DNA of 64,000 nucleotides from Streptomyces sp. 35G-GA-8 (GTDB lineage: Bacteria > Actinomycetota > Actinomycetes > Streptomycetales > Streptomycetaceae): positions 542,264 through 606,263 of the forward strand of contig NZ_JAMHJQ010000005.1 of assembly GCF_023534745.1 (NCBI RefSeq), in the 5' to 3' direction. Positions within the stretch are counted from its first letter, which is position 1, and every line of letters begins with the position of its first letter. The notes under the pieces were generated by a model, which saw only the letters and a program-made list of their open reading frames with translations, had not been told where the DNA came from and made no database searches. Both the position numbers and the translations under genes were made by a program. Below, piece by piece: positions 52,310-61,931 of this stretch.

Positions 52310-53950
52310 TCACTTGACGTTGATGGCGGTCCAGGCGGCGCCGACCGCCTTGTACTCGGCGCTGGTCGTGCCGTACAGGGCGCCCGCCGCGCTCAGCGTC
52401 GCGGTGCGCGCCTTCGCGTAGTTGGTGGAGGACGTCATATACGTGGTGAGCGCCTTGTACCAGATCTGCGTGGCCTTGTCGCGGCCGATGCCGGTGACCG
52501 TGGAGCCGTCGTAGGTGGGGCTGTTGTAGCTCACACCGTTGATCGTCTTCGCGCCGCTGCCCTCGGACAGCAGGTAGTAGAAGTGGTTGGCCGGGCCCGA
52601 GGAGTAGTGGACGTCGATGTTGCCCAGGGTGGACGACCAGTAGTCCTTCGACGCGCCGTCCTTGCTCGGCTTGTCCTGGTAGCGCAGCGGCGTGCCGTCA
52701 CCGTTGATGTTGATCTTCTCGCCGATGAGGTAGTCGCCCGGGTCGCTCGCGGTGTTGGAGTAGAACTCGACCGCGGTGGCGAAGATGTCGGAGGTCGCCT
52801 CGTTGAGTCCGCCGGACTCACCGCTGTAGGTGAGGTTGGCGGTGGCGGCGGTGACGCCGTGGCTCATCTCGTGCGCGGCCACATCGAGCGAGGTGAGCGG
52901 GTTGGCGTTGCCGGAGCCGTCGCCGTAGGTCATGCAGAAGCAGCTGTCGCTCCAGAACGCGTTCACATAGTTGTTGCCGTAGTGGACGCGGGAGTAGGAG
53001 GCGACCCCGTTGTTCTTGATGCCGTTGCGGCCCAGCACGTTCTTGAAGAAGTCCCAGGTCTCGGCCGCGCCGTAGTGCGCGTCGACGGCGGCGCTCTGCC
53101 TGCCGCCGCCCCAGATGTCGTCGGCGTCGGTGAAGAGCGTGCCGGTGCCCGAGGTGCCCTGGTTCAGGTCGTACGTCTTGTGGCCGCCGCGACCGCCGTC
53201 GGTGAGGTTGTACGTGGTGCCGCTCTTGGTGGTGCCGAGCGTCACCGAGCCGTTGTACTTGCCCGTGCCGGTGCCCGCCTCGATGGCCTCGTCGGTGAAG
53301 AGCCGCTCGCCGGTGGCCGCGTCGGTGACGACGTGCAGCTCGCTCGGGGTGCCGTCGGGCTGGACGCCCTTGACGACGGTCTCCCAGGCCAGCACGGGCT
53401 TGCCGGTGGCGGCCCAGATCACCTTGCGGGGCGCGGTGTCCGCCGCCGCCTCGGCGGTCTTCTCCGCCGAAGCGGCCTTCAGCGCGCTCGACTTGGCGGT
53501 GGCCGCGGGGAGTTCGGCGGCGGTGGAGGGCACGGCTATTCGGGCCGTGGTCGCCTTGGTCACGCTGCGCGCGCCGGCCGGGGCCTCGTGGACGACGAGG
53601 TCGCCGCCGAGGACGGGCAGGCCCGCGTAGGTCCGCTCGTAACGGGTGTGGACGGTGCCGTCGGCGTCCTTGATGACGTCCCTGACGACCAGCTTCTCCT
53701 GGGCGCCGAGGCCGAGGGCACCGGCCTCGCTCGCGGCGTCCGCCTGCGCGGACTTGATGGCGTCGACGCGCTGGGCCGGGCTCAGCTCCAGGGCCGTGGC
53801 GCCGCTCTCCCGAGTGGGGTCGGGCTGGGCGGCGGCCGGTCCCGACTGGACGCCGACGACCACCATGGCGGCGGAGGCGACCAGGGCCGCGACACGGACG
53901 ACGTTCTTGCGGGGGGTGTGGGAGCGGGGGGTGGAAGCTACGAGTCTCAC
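52310..53950 (-). CDS. Secreted thermolysin-family (M4) zinc metalloprotease
   Basis: A 546-residue preproprotein. The signal peptide ends near GPAAA (about residue 41), and the FTP/PepSY propeptide spans about 50-220. The mature catalytic part has HEMSH (360-364), the third ligand Glu384 in GGLNEATSDI, and the catalytic His in HYSSGPANHFYYLL. It degrades proteins outside the cell. GTG 53950 has GGAG five bases upstream. The promoter region carries an inverted repeat and three 10-bp direct repeats, listed separately; no divergent LysR regulator is present, unlike several other Streptomyces neutral proteases. Confidence 0.94.
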   Translation of the reverse strand: MRLVASTPRSHTPRKNVVRVAALVASAAMVVVGVQSGPAAAQPDPTRESGATALELSPAQRVDAIKSAQADAASEAGALGLGAQEKLVVRDVIKDADGTVHTRYERTYAGLPVLGGDLVVHEAPAGARSVTKATTARIAVPSTAAELPAATAKSSALKAASAEKTAEAAADTAPRKVIWAATGKPVLAWETVVKGVQPDGTPSELHVVTDAATGERLFTDEAIEAGTGTGKYNGSVTLGTTKSGTTYNLTDGGRGGHKTYDLNQGTSGTGTLFTDADDIWGGGRQSAAVDAHYGAAETWDFFKNVLGRNGIKNNGVASYSRVHYGNNYVNAFWSDSCFCMTYGDGSGNANPLTSLDVAAHEMSHGVTAATANLTYSGESGGLNEATSDIFATAVEFYSNTASDPGDYLIGEKININGDGTPLRYQDKPSKDGASKDYWSSTLGNIDVHYSSGPANHFYYLLSEGSGAKTINGVSYNSPTYDGSTVTGIGRDKATQIWYKALTTYMTSSTNYAKARTATLSAAGALYGTTSAEYKAVGAAWTAINVK

Positions 53951-54030
53951 TCAGTCTCCAAGAGTGCCGGGCCGTCGGGAACGGCCCTGTGTGGGGAAGC
54001 GACGGCCGTGGGTGGACCGCCGCCCGGTGG

Positions 54031-54060
54031 TGCTGAGCTGTGCTGAGCTGTGCTGAGCTG
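54031..54060. repeat. Three 10-bp direct repeats upstream of the M4 protease
   Basis: TGCTGAGCTG occurs three times head to tail (54031-54060), about 80-110 bases upstream of the start codon. The 10-bp period keeps copies on one face of the helix. Confidence 0.7.
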
Positions 54061-54147
54061 TGCGAATGCCACGAACTGGCTCACCGCGTGATCCACGCGC
54101 CCTGAGCCGTCCAGAGAGTGACATCGATCGGACTCGCAGGAACAGAT

Positions 54148-54178
54148 CAGATACCAGGATTTGACCTGGTGTTGTCAA
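54148..54178 (-). promoter_or_regulatory. Candidate protease promoter with internal inverted repeat
   Basis: On the minus strand TTGACA (54178-54173) is followed after 18-19 bases by GTATCT/TATCTG. Between them ACCAGG (54153-54158) and CCTGGT (54165-54170) form a perfect dyad with 6-base spacing, well placed for a repressor. Confidence 0.55.
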
Positions 54179-54235
54179 TTGAGTGCGGCATACAGACATC
54201 AATCGGTCGCATTGGCAGGGGTCTTGACAGCGGGA

Positions 54236-54264
54236 GGGCCCCGCGCCCATGACGCGCGGGGCCC
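54236..54264 (-). terminator. Terminator after the GH48 gene
   Basis: Eleven-base arms at 54236-54246 and 54254-54264 with a 7-base loop, 39 bases past the GH48 stop on the minus strand. Confidence 0.8.
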
Positions 54265-54302
54265 AGCATGAACGATCGGTCAACCACCCCGGAAGGACAG
54301 CG

Positions 54303-57260
54303 CTACTCGAAGAGATCGGCGTACGAGCCGAGGGCCAGCGCGATGTCGGCCTGCGCCCAGAAGCGGTGGTACGTGAAGCTCGGCGCGGCCCCGCCGTTCA
54401 GATACGCCTCGACCTTGGACCAGGCCGGATCGCTCTCGTAGAAGGACCGGATCGACGCGAAGGTGGAACTCCCGTTGATCGCGTCGCCGTTGGGCATGGT
54501 GCCGGTCCAGCCGCTCGGTACGTACACCGGGTCGTCGAAGCGGCTGTAGTCGGCGCGGGTCTCCGGGACCGCGATCCCCAGCGCGTCGCGGTGGTGGTCC
54601 CACATCCCGTCGAGGAGCGCCTTCGCGGTGGTCCTGGCCGCCGCGTTGCCCGACTTCGCCGCGTAGTAGGAAAGGGTCTTGGCGTACGCGGCGGCCACCC
54701 CGACATCATTGGTGTAGTCGGCGACGGTCACATGCAGACCGGTGTTGGCGCCGGGCGTGGTGGCGTTCCAGGTGTCGGGCTTGCCGGACCACTGGAGGGT
54801 CGACGGGATCCGGTACGTACCGTCGGGGTTGACGGTGGTCTTGGACAGGGCCCAGGCGACCCACTTGTCCAGCACGGCCTTGGCCGCGCTGTCGCCGGTC
54901 TGGTGGTAGTACTCCGCGACGCGCTCCATCGACCAGGCCTGGAAGCCGAACCACTGGTTGGACGGCGGGTCGTGGTAGACGGGCGCCTCGTCGTAGTACA
55001 TGCCGTAGAAGGTCGGGGTGCCGGCCGGGGGCACCGCGTATCTGCCCTGCCAGCTGTTGGTGGCGCCGCCCGCGATGGCCCCCTCCGAGGACTGGAGCCA
55101 GCGGTAGAACTCCAGCTGCCGCTTGAGGCTGGTGTTCCAGTCCTGCTGGCCGGTGGCCGACTTCGGCTTGAGATCGGCGTACGAACTCAGCGCCCAGGCG
55201 GCCATCGGGTTCTGGTAGCCGCTGTGGCTGAAACTGGACCCGATACGCCAGGCCCAGCCCGCCGAGGCGTCGGTGGCACCGCCCCAGGCGTAGTACCAGG
55301 AGAGCAGATAGTGCGAGCTGTTCTTGCCACTGCCCGGCGCACAGGCCGTCTCGCCGACGCAGTCACCGATCTTCTTGAAGTACTTGTCGTACATCGCGTA
55401 GCGGAGGTAGTCCCCCATCTTGGCCGCCTTGGCGACATTGGCCGCGACCTCGCCGCCCTTGCCCTGTTCCTTGGCCCATTCCGAGGCCCAGTAGGCGGCC
55501 TGGACGGCGCGGGCGTCGGCGTCCGGGGCGTTGGTGAACTTCCACTGCTTCGCGTAGGCCGCGTCCCCGGTGAACAGGTCGAGATAGCCGTTCCTGCCGC
55601 CGTACTTGAAGGCGTCGCAGGTGGGCTGGGTCACCGTCTCCCAGACCGACTCCTGCGGTCCGCGCTGGAAGGTGTTGATGTACGAGGGCCCCTGGTCGGC
55701 AGGTCCCGCCTCGCACTTCCCGGGCGAATTGCCGAAGCCGTAGACGTTGTCGACGTCCTGGATCCAGTGCATGCCATAGATGTCGTCGGTGCCGTAGGCG
55801 CTCTTCAGTTCGCCCGCGAGGGGGTCGTTGCCGACCGGGACATTGCTGTTGAGCTGCGAGGGGTACTGCGAGGGCAGGTCCCACTCGGGGGCGTAGGTGG
55901 CCGGCTTCGACGCGTTGTAGAAGCTGTTCGTGGGCTGGTCGGCGTGGGTGGGGATCATGTACTTCTCCATGGTCGCCCACGCGCCGTTGAACTTGCTCCA
56001 GTCGCCGGTGACCTTGCCGTACATGGCCTGGAGCCAGATCAGATAGCTGTACGCCTCCGAGGTCGTCTCATGGCCCTGGTCGGGCGCCTCGACGATCAGG
56101 GTCTCCACCGAGTGGTACGGGATGCCCTCGGGCGAGAAGTAGCCGGCGGCCGGGTCGGTGATCTTGCCGTACAGATCGAGGAACCGGGCGTCGTAGGTGC
56201 CGGCCGCCGCCAGTTGCGTGACGGTCACCTCGGCCTTGGTCTGTCCTGGCGCGGTCGCGGTGAAGGTGGCGGCGCCGGTGCCGGTGGCCGCGGCGGAGAC
56301 GGTCACCTGCTGGGGGGTGCTCCAGTTGGCGCCGGTGAAGGTGAGGGTGGAGCCGGAGGTGACGGTGAGGCCGGGGTTGCCCGCGGTACGGGCCACGGTG
56401 ACCGTGACATCGGCGGCCGGCCGGGTGGAGAGCTTCACCCCGAAGGTGCCCGTCCTGCCCTGCTGTACGCCCAGTTGGGCGGGGCTCGCGACCAGCGACG
56501 GGCCCGCGGTGACCCGTACCCCGACCGGGGTGGACTCCGCCGCGGCGCCCTGGCCGTCGTACGCCTTCGCGTAGAGCGAGAGATCGCCCGCGGGGACGTT
56601 CGCGTAGTCGAAGGTGTAGGGGGAGGTGGTGTCCGTGCCGAGCAGCTGGGTGTCGCTGTAGAACTCGACCTTGGAGATCCCCGCGCCGTCGGCGGCGACA
56701 GCGGTGGCGGCCATCGGGATGGTGCCGCCCGCGGTGAACACCGCGCCGGGCGCCGGGCTGGTCAGTACGGTGAGGGGCGGCTGATGCGCGCCCGCGCACG
56801 TCACGCCGTTGACGGCGAAGACGGTGGGCTTGGCGTTGGCGCCGCTGTAGTCGAAGTTGGCACCGGCGGTCGCCGCCGCTCCGGGCGCGATGCTCGCGTT
56901 GTGCGCGGCGTTCTTGACGGTGACGGTCCTGCCGGTCTGGGTCCAGGTGCCGTTCCAGCCGCTGGTGAGTTTCTGGTTGCCGGCGTACTCGTAGCTGAGT
57001 GTCCAGCCGTCGATGGGGTCCGTACCGCGATTGGTGAGGGTGAGATCGGCCGTGAAGCCGGAGCCCCAGTCATTGGTCTTGTAGTCGACGCCGCACTGGA
57101 GGGCCGCGGCGTGCGCGGGGGTGCTGTTGACCGCGGTCAGACCGAGCGGCAGGGAGAGGGCGGCGGCCAGCGCGGTGAGCAGACGCCGGATTCCACGTGA
57201 TCGGCCGGATCTTCCGGGTGGCGGTGGTGCCCCTGGTGGTGAGCCTCGTAAGCCGGGCAT
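54303..57260 (-). CDS. GH48 reducing-end cellobiohydrolase with N-terminal CBM2
   Basis: A 985-residue secreted processive cellulase. The signal peptide ends near AHAAA (about 52). CBM2 covers 55-155 ([22 protein letters not shown], cellulose-binding tryptophans visible). Next come an Ig-like domain (about 160-250), a second beta-sandwich (about 250-345; [17 protein letters not shown]), and the GH48 catalytic domain (348-985) with [14 protein letters not shown] supplying the proton-donor Glu. ATG 57260 follows AGGAGG. It is divergent from GH5-GH6 genes. A CebR box lies just downstream of its -10. Confidence 0.95.
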   Translation of the reverse strand: MPGLRGSPPGAPPPPGRSGRSRGIRRLLTALAAALSLPLGLTAVNSTPAHAAALQCGVDYKTNDWGSGFTADLTLTNRGTDPIDGWTLSYEYAGNQKLTSGWNGTWTQTGRTVTVKNAAHNASIAPGAAATAGANFDYSGANAKPTVFAVNGVTCAGAHQPPLTVLTSPAPGAVFTAGGTIPMAATAVAADGAGISKVEFYSDTQLLGTDTTSPYTFDYANVPAGDLSLYAKAYDGQGAAAESTPVGVRVTAGPSLVASPAQLGVQQGRTGTFGVKLSTRPAADVTVTVARTAGNPGLTVTSGSTLTFTGANWSTPQQVTVSAAATGTGAATFTATAPGQTKAEVTVTQLAAAGTYDARFLDLYGKITDPAAGYFSPEGIPYHSVETLIVEAPDQGHETTSEAYSYLIWLQAMYGKVTGDWSKFNGAWATMEKYMIPTHADQPTNSFYNASKPATYAPEWDLPSQYPSQLNSNVPVGNDPLAGELKSAYGTDDIYGMHWIQDVDNVYGFGNSPGKCEAGPADQGPSYINTFQRGPQESVWETVTQPTCDAFKYGGRNGYLDLFTGDAAYAKQWKFTNAPDADARAVQAAYWASEWAKEQGKGGEVAANVAKAAKMGDYLRYAMYDKYFKKIGDCVGETACAPGSGKNSSHYLLSWYYAWGGATDASAGWAWRIGSSFSHSGYQNPMAAWALSSYADLKPKSATGQQDWNTSLKRQLEFYRWLQSSEGAIAGGATNSWQGRYAVPPAGTPTFYGMYYDEAPVYHDPPSNQWFGFQAWSMERVAEYYHQTGDSAAKAVLDKWVAWALSKTTVNPDGTYRIPSTLQWSGKPDTWNATTPGANTGLHVTVADYTNDVGVAAAYAKTLSYYAAKSGNAAARTTAKALLDGMWDHHRDALGIAVPETRADYSRFDDPVYVPSGWTGTMPNGDAINGSSTFASIRSFYESDPAWSKVEAYLNGGAAPSFTYHRFWAQADIALALGSYADLFE

Positions 57261-57312
57261 GGGGTGGTCCTCCTCGCGGTCCGGTGCGGGTGGTGAGGGG
57301 GGTGCGAACCAG

Positions 57313-57355
57313 TGGGAGCGCTCCCAAGCGTTGAGCGGGACCGTGCACCTGTCAA
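57313..57355 (-). promoter_or_regulatory. GH48 promoter with CebR operator
   Basis: On the minus strand TTGACA (57355-57350) and AACGCT (57332-57327) are 17 bases apart. Immediately downstream is the perfect 14-bp palindrome TGGGAGCGCTCCCA (57313-57326), the known CebR box of Streptomyces cellulose and cello-oligosaccharide genes. Repression relieved by cellobiose-type sugars is expected. Confidence 0.88.
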
Positions 57356-57414
57356 GAGTTTGAACACGACGCACGTCCGGGCGAGTCGCCAGATAAAAGA
57401 ATTCAACTGGACTG

Positions 57415-57470
57415 TTGACTCACGCGACTTCGGCGCTACCGTCGGAAGCCAACCAGTGGGAGCGCTTCCA
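57415..57470 (+). promoter_or_regulatory. GH5-GH6 promoter with CebR operator
   Basis: TTGACT (57415-57420) and TACCGT (57437-57442) are 16 bases apart. The CebR box TGGGAGCGCTTCCA (57457-57470, one mismatch) lies at about the transcription start. Confidence 0.82.
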
Positions 57471-57520
57471 TCAGTCATACGCCGTGTCAGGCGGCGTATC
57501 GGCCATCGAGGAGTCGCTCC

Positions 57521-59026
57521 ATGCGAGCACCACCGCGCCTCACCGCACTGCTGGCCGCCGGGGCCCTTGCCGTGGCCGGCACCGCTCTCGCACCGCAGCC
57601 GACCGCGTCGGGAACCGCGGCCGGCTGCACCGTCGCCTACAGCACCACCAGCGAATGGGACAGTGGCTTCCAGGGCGCTGTCACGCTCACCAACAACGGC
57701 TCACCGGTCGAGAACTGGACACTGACCTTCGACTTTCCCGGAAGTCAGCGGGTGACCCAGGGCTGGAACGGCAAGTGGTCGCAGTCCGGGAGGACCGTGA
57801 CCGCCGTCAACGAGAGCTGGAACGGGAAGATCGCCACCGGCGGCTCGCTCAGCGCCGGGTTCCTCGCCTCCTGGTCCGGGGCCAACCCGGCGCCCACCGC
57901 GTTCAGGCTCAACGGCGTGGCGTGCGACGGCGATCCGGGACCGGGCGACCCCACCGACCCGCCGACGGATCCCCCCACCGATCCACCCACCGATCCGCCG
58001 GGGCCGGGCGGCGCCCCGCCGAAGCTGCGCGCCTCGGGCAACAAACTGGTCGACGAGAACGGCGCGACCCGCCGCATGCTCGGGGTGAACCGCTCCGGTG
58101 GCGAGTTCGCGTGCGTCCAGGGCTATGGCATCTTCGACGGTCCGGTGGACGACGCGTCGGTGCGGGCCATCGCGGACTGGAAGGTCAACACCGTACGGAT
58201 ACCGCTCAACGAGGAGTGCTGGCTCGGCCTCTCGCATGTGAAGCCGGAGTACGCCGGCGCGAACTACATCGCGGCGGTCGAGCAGTTCGTGACCAGGCTG
58301 GAGGCGCACGGCATCACGCCGGTCGTCGAACTGCACTGGACCCACGGCAGGTACACGGGCAACGACAACCACTGCCCGGACACCGAGTACGCGACCTGCC
58401 AGAAGCCGATGCCGAACGCGCGGTACACACCGGCCTTCTGGACCTCGGTCGCGCAGACCTTCAAGGACGACCCGGCGGTGGTCTTCGACCTCTTCAACGA
58501 GCCGTTCCCGGACCGCGCCACCGGCGATCTCGACGCGGCCTGGACCTGCTGGCGCGATGGTGGCAGCTGTCCGGGGATCGATTTCGAGGTGGCCGGAATG
58601 CAGTCGCTGGTGACCGCGGTACGGGCCACCGGCGCCCGGAACCTGGTGCTGGTGCCCGGCATCGCCTACTCCAACGACATGCGGCAGTGGCTGAAGTACC
58701 GGCCCGCCGACCCGGCGGGCAATCTGGCCGCCGCCTGGCACACGTACAACTTCAACGTCTGCGCGAGCGAGAGCTGCTGGAACGAACAGCTCGCGCCGGT
58801 CGCCGCCCAAGTGCCCTTCGTGGCGGGCGAGATCGGCGAGAACACCTGCTCGCACGGCTATATCGACCGGGTGATGGCCTGGCTCGACAGCCATGGCGCC
58901 TCGTATCTCGGATGGACCTGGAACACCTGGGACTGTTCGTCGGGGCCCGCTCTGATCAGCGACTACAACGGCACGCCCACCAATTTCGGCGTAGGACTCC
59001 GTGACCATCTGAAGGGACTCTCATGA
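57521..59026 (+). CDS. GH5 endo-beta-1,4-glucanase with N-terminal CBM2
   Basis: A 501-residue secreted enzyme. The signal peptide covers about 1-34, CBM2 spans 35-135, a linker of repeated DPPT units 137-165, and the GH5 domain 167-500. Catalytic residues are Glu327 in FDLFNEPFPD (acid/base) and probably Glu437 in FVAGEIGENTC (nucleophile). Several cysteines (for example in DNHCPDTEYATCQKP) suggest disulfides. ATG 57521 follows GAGGAG. Its stop overlaps the GH6 start (ATGA), so the two are co-translated and work with the divergent GH48 as an endo/exo set. Confidence 0.93.
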   Translation: MRAPPRLTALLAAGALAVAGTALAPQPTASGTAAGCTVAYSTTSEWDSGFQGAVTLTNNGSPVENWTLTFDFPGSQRVTQGWNGKWSQSGRTVTAVNESWNGKIATGGSLSAGFLASWSGANPAPTAFRLNGVACDGDPGPGDPTDPPTDPPTDPPTDPPGPGGAPPKLRASGNKLVDENGATRRMLGVNRSGGEFACVQGYGIFDGPVDDASVRAIADWKVNTVRIPLNEECWLGLSHVKPEYAGANYIAAVEQFVTRLEAHGITPVVELHWTHGRYTGNDNHCPDTEYATCQKPMPNARYTPAFWTSVAQTFKDDPAVVFDLFNEPFPDRATGDLDAAWTCWRDGGSCPGIDFEVAGMQSLVTAVRATGARNLVLVPGIAYSNDMRQWLKYRPADPAGNLAAAWHTYNFNVCASESCWNEQLAPVAAQVPFVAGEIGENTCSHGYIDRVMAWLDSHGASYLGWTWNTWDCSSGPALISDYNGTPTNFGVGLRDHLKGLS

Positions 59027-60765
59027 GCCGCACCACCACCCCTCCGCGACGTGCGCGAGGCGCTGCGCTCGCCGCGTTCGCGCTGGTCGCAGCCGCGGCC
59101 GGGACCGCGACCGCGCTGGACGCGCCCATCGGCGCCGCGGCGGCCGGCTGCACCGTCGACTACCGGATCCAGACCGCCTGGAACGGCGGCTTCACGGCCG
59201 ATGTCAGCGTGACCAACACCGGCGACGCGATCAGCTCCTGGAAGCTGGAGTGGAGCTTCGCCGGCGACCAGAAGGTGACGCAGGGCTGGAACTCCACGAT
59301 CACCCAGAGCGGTACGGCCGTCTCCGCCGCCAATGTCTCGTACAACGGCTCGCTGGCGACCGGCGCCTCGGCGTCCTTCGGCTTCAACGCCTCGGTCACC
59401 GGGTCCAACGCGGTGCCGGCCGCCTTCAAGCTGAACGGGGTCACCTGCAACGCGCCCGGTGGCGGCGACCCCACGGATCCTCCGACCGACCCGCCGACCG
59501 ACCCGCCGGCCGGATCCAAGGTCGACAACCCGTACGCGGGCGCCGGGGTGTACGTGAACCCGGAGTGGTCCGCGAAGGCCGCGGCCGAGCCCGGCGGCAG
59601 CAAGGTCTCCAACCAGCCGACCGGTGTGTGGCTGGACCGGATCGCGGCCATCGAGGGCGTCGGCACGGGCATGGGGCTGCGCGACCATCTCGACGAGGCG
59701 CTGCGGCAGGCCGCGGGCAAGCCGCTCGTCGTCCAGCTCGTGATCTACAACCTGCCGGGCCGTGACTGCGCCGCGCTCGCCTCCAACGGGGAACTGCGCC
59801 CGACGGAGATCGGCCGCTACCAGCGCGAGTACATCGATCCGATCGCCGCCATACTCGCCGACAGCAAGTACGCCGGACTGCGGATCGTGACGACCGTCGA
59901 GATCGACTCGCTGCCCAACCTGGTCACCAATGTCACGCCCCGCCCGACCGTCACGCCGCAGTGCGATGTGATGAAGGCGAACGGCAACTACGTCAAGGGC
60001 GTCGGTTACGCGCTCAACCATCTCGGCGCCGTCCCCAACGTCTACAACTATGTCGACGCGGGCCACCACGGCTGGATCGGCTGGGACGACAACTTCAACG
60101 CCTCGGCGCAGATCTTCAAGCAGGCCGCGACCGCCGAGGGCAGCACGGTCGACAAGGTGCACGGCTTCATCGTCAACACCGCCAACTACGGCACGCTCAA
60201 GGAGAACAACTTCACCATCAACGACAACGTCGCCGGCAAGTCGGTCCGCGAGTCGAAGTGGGTGGACTGGAACCGCTACGTCGACGAGCAGTCGTTCGCC
60301 CAGGCGTTCCGGCAGCAGCTGGTGAGCGTGGGCTTCCCGTCGGGCATCGGCATGCTGATCGACACCTCCCGCAATGGCTGGGGCGGCTCGGCCAGGCCCA
60401 CCGGTCCCGGTCCGCAGACCAGTGTCGACACCTATGTGGACGGCGGGCGCTACGACCGCCGCATCCACCTGGGGAACTGGTGCAACCAGTCCGGCGCCGG
60501 ACTGGGCGAGCGGCCGAAGGCGGCGCCCGCCGCCGGGATCGACGCGTACGTATGGATGAAGCCCCCGGGCGAGTCGGACGGCGCGAGCAAGGAGATCCCG
60601 AACGACCAGGGCAAGGGCTTCGACCGGATGTGCGACCCGACGTACACCGGCAATCCCCGGAACAACAACCACATGTCCGGTGCGCTGCCGAACGCTCCGC
60701 TGTCCGGTGACTGGTTCTCCGCGCAGTTCCAGGAGCTGCTGAAGAACGCGAACCCGGCGCTGTAG
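59023..60765 (+). CDS. GH6 cellobiohydrolase with N-terminal CBM2
   Basis: A 580-residue secreted cellulase. The signal peptide ends near GAAAA (about 41), CBM2 spans 42-142, a DPPT linker 144-164, and GH6 167-580. YNLPGRDCAALASNGE (242-257) contains the family Asp248, TTVEIDSLPNL follows, and DAGHHGWIGWDDN and WMKPPGESDG are the usual C-terminal blocks. Large loops, as in tunnel-forming exocellulases, fit the length. It overlaps the GH5 gene by ATGA. It acts from the non-reducing end, complementing GH48. Three 12-bp near-repeats (GTAGCGGCA core) surround its stop codon. Confidence 0.94.
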   Translation: MSRTTTPPRRARGAALAAFALVAAAAGTATALDAPIGAAAAGCTVDYRIQTAWNGGFTADVSVTNTGDAISSWKLEWSFAGDQKVTQGWNSTITQSGTAVSAANVSYNGSLATGASASFGFNASVTGSNAVPAAFKLNGVTCNAPGGGDPTDPPTDPPTDPPAGSKVDNPYAGAGVYVNPEWSAKAAAEPGGSKVSNQPTGVWLDRIAAIEGVGTGMGLRDHLDEALRQAAGKPLVVQLVIYNLPGRDCAALASNGELRPTEIGRYQREYIDPIAAILADSKYAGLRIVTTVEIDSLPNLVTNVTPRPTVTPQCDVMKANGNYVKGVGYALNHLGAVPNVYNYVDAGHHGWIGWDDNFNASAQIFKQAATAEGSTVDKVHGFIVNTANYGTLKENNFTINDNVAGKSVRESKWVDWNRYVDEQSFAQAFRQQLVSVGFPSGIGMLIDTSRNGWGGSARPTGPGPQTSVDTYVDGGRYDRRIHLGNWCNQSGAGLGERPKAAPAAGIDAYVWMKPPGESDGASKEIPNDQGKGFDRMCDPTYTGNPRNNNHMSGALPNAPLSGDWFSAQFQELLKNANPAL

Positions 60766-60826
60766 CGGCAACCGTAGCGGCAGCTGTAGCGGCAGCGCGA
60801 AAGGCCACGAAAGGGGCCGCGAAGCG

Positions 60827-60872
60827 GGCGTAGGACCGGCCGGGGGGCGCCTCGGGGGGCCGGTCCTACGCC
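60827..60872 (+). terminator. Terminator after the GH5-GH6 operon
   Basis: Perfect 15-base arms at 60827-60841 and 60858-60872 around a 16-base G-rich loop, 61 bases after the GH6 stop. Confidence 0.85.
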
Positions 60873-60948
60873 TTCCATATAGTGCGCTTATTCCGTTTCG
60901 CCAGGAAAGGGGGAAAATGAAAGAAGAAAGAACTAATGGAGGCGAGCG

Positions 60949-61854
60949 ATGACAGGGACCCGCTACACCCAGGACCGCGGTCTGACCACCCGCATGGTGA
61001 CCACCATGTTTCTGATCGGGCTGCTGTACGTGGTCCTGGTCGGTGTGCTGCTGGCCGTGCTGGGCAAGTTCTGGCCGATCATCCTGATCCTCGTCGGAGG
61101 ACTGTTCATCGCGCAGTTCTGGTTCAGCGACAAGATCGCGGCCTTCGGCATGGGCGCGCACGAGGTCACCCCCGAGCAGGCACCCGAGCTGCACGGCGCC
61201 GTCGACCGGATCTGCGCGCTGGCCGATATGCCGAAACCCAAGGTGGCGATCGCGCGCAGTGACATACCGAACGCCTTCGCGACCGGCCGGAACGAACGCA
61301 GCGCGCTGGTCTGCGCCACCACCGGCCTGCTCCGCAGACTGGAGCCGGAGGAGCTGGAAGGCGTCCTCGCGCACGAGATGTCGCATGTCGCGCACCGCGA
61401 TGTCGCGGTGATGACCATCGCCTCGTTCCTGGGCGTTCTCGCGGGTCTGATCACCCGGATCGCGCTCTACAGCGGGCTGTCGAGGAGCGCCAGGAACGCC
61501 GGCCCGGCCGGGCTCGCGATCCTGGTGATTCCGCTGGTCAGCGCGGTGGTGTACGCGATCGGCTTCCTGCTGACCCGGCTGCTCTCCCGCTACCGTGAGC
61601 TCTCCGCCGACCGTACGGCCGCGCTGCTCACCGGCCGGCCCTCGGCGCTCGCCTCGGCACTGACCAAGGTGAGCGGTCAGATGGCGCGGATCCCGACGGA
61701 GGACCTGCGGAAGGCGGAGCCGTACAACGCCTTCTACTTCGTGCCGGCGTTCGCCTCGAAGGAGAGCCTGGGGCGGCTGCTCGCCTCGCACCCGACGCTG
61801 GAACAGCGGCTGGACCAGCTGGCCCGTATCTCCGCCGAACTCGCCCGTCCGTGA
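60949..61854 (+). CDS. htpX: HtpX-type membrane zinc protease
   Basis: A 301-residue M48-family protease. Two N-terminal helices (20-40 and 42-60), HEMSH (142-146) as the zinc site, two more helices (about 155-205), and ELSADRTAALL supplying the third ligand. HtpX degrades damaged membrane proteins. ATG 60949 follows GGAGGCGAG at 60936-60944. It is paired with pspAB 77 bases downstream, an actinobacterial combination tied to the phage-shock/envelope-stress response, although no pspA gene is in the window. Confidence 0.92.
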   Translation: MTGTRYTQDRGLTTRMVTTMFLIGLLYVVLVGVLLAVLGKFWPIILILVGGLFIAQFWFSDKIAAFGMGAHEVTPEQAPELHGAVDRICALADMPKPKVAIARSDIPNAFATGRNERSALVCATTGLLRRLEPEELEGVLAHEMSHVAHRDVAVMTIASFLGVLAGLITRIALYSGLSRSARNAGPAGLAILVIPLVSAVVYAIGFLLTRLLSRYRELSADRTAALLTGRPSALASALTKVSGQMARIPTEDLRKAEPYNAFYFVPAFASKESLGRLLASHPTLEQRLDQLARISAELARP

Positions 61855-61931
61855 GGCTCCTGCCGTCACCGCCGTCGCTTCCCGCACGGCCATCACTGCC
61901 ATCACTGCCGTCACACTGAGGAGCTGGTCCC

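Noticed and set aside
50684-54046. Plus-strand open frame of 1120 codons
   Set aside because: Antisense to the MFS gene and M4 protease; low-complexity translation, no ribosome site.
54249-57200. Very long plus-strand open frame (983 codons)
   Set aside because: It lies antisense to the GH48 gene, which has clear domains and a ribosome site. Its translation is Gly/Arg/Val-rich with no motif. High GC3 makes such shadows common.
57943-58008. Repetitive DPPT-coding DNA, repeated again near 59467-59510, considered as a CRISPR or mobile repeat
   Set aside because: It is in frame inside the linkers of the GH5 and GH6 proteins, a normal feature of secreted cellulases.
58963-61914. Minus-strand open frame of 983 codons
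   Set aside because: Antisense to GH6 and htpX; composition is that of a shadow frame.
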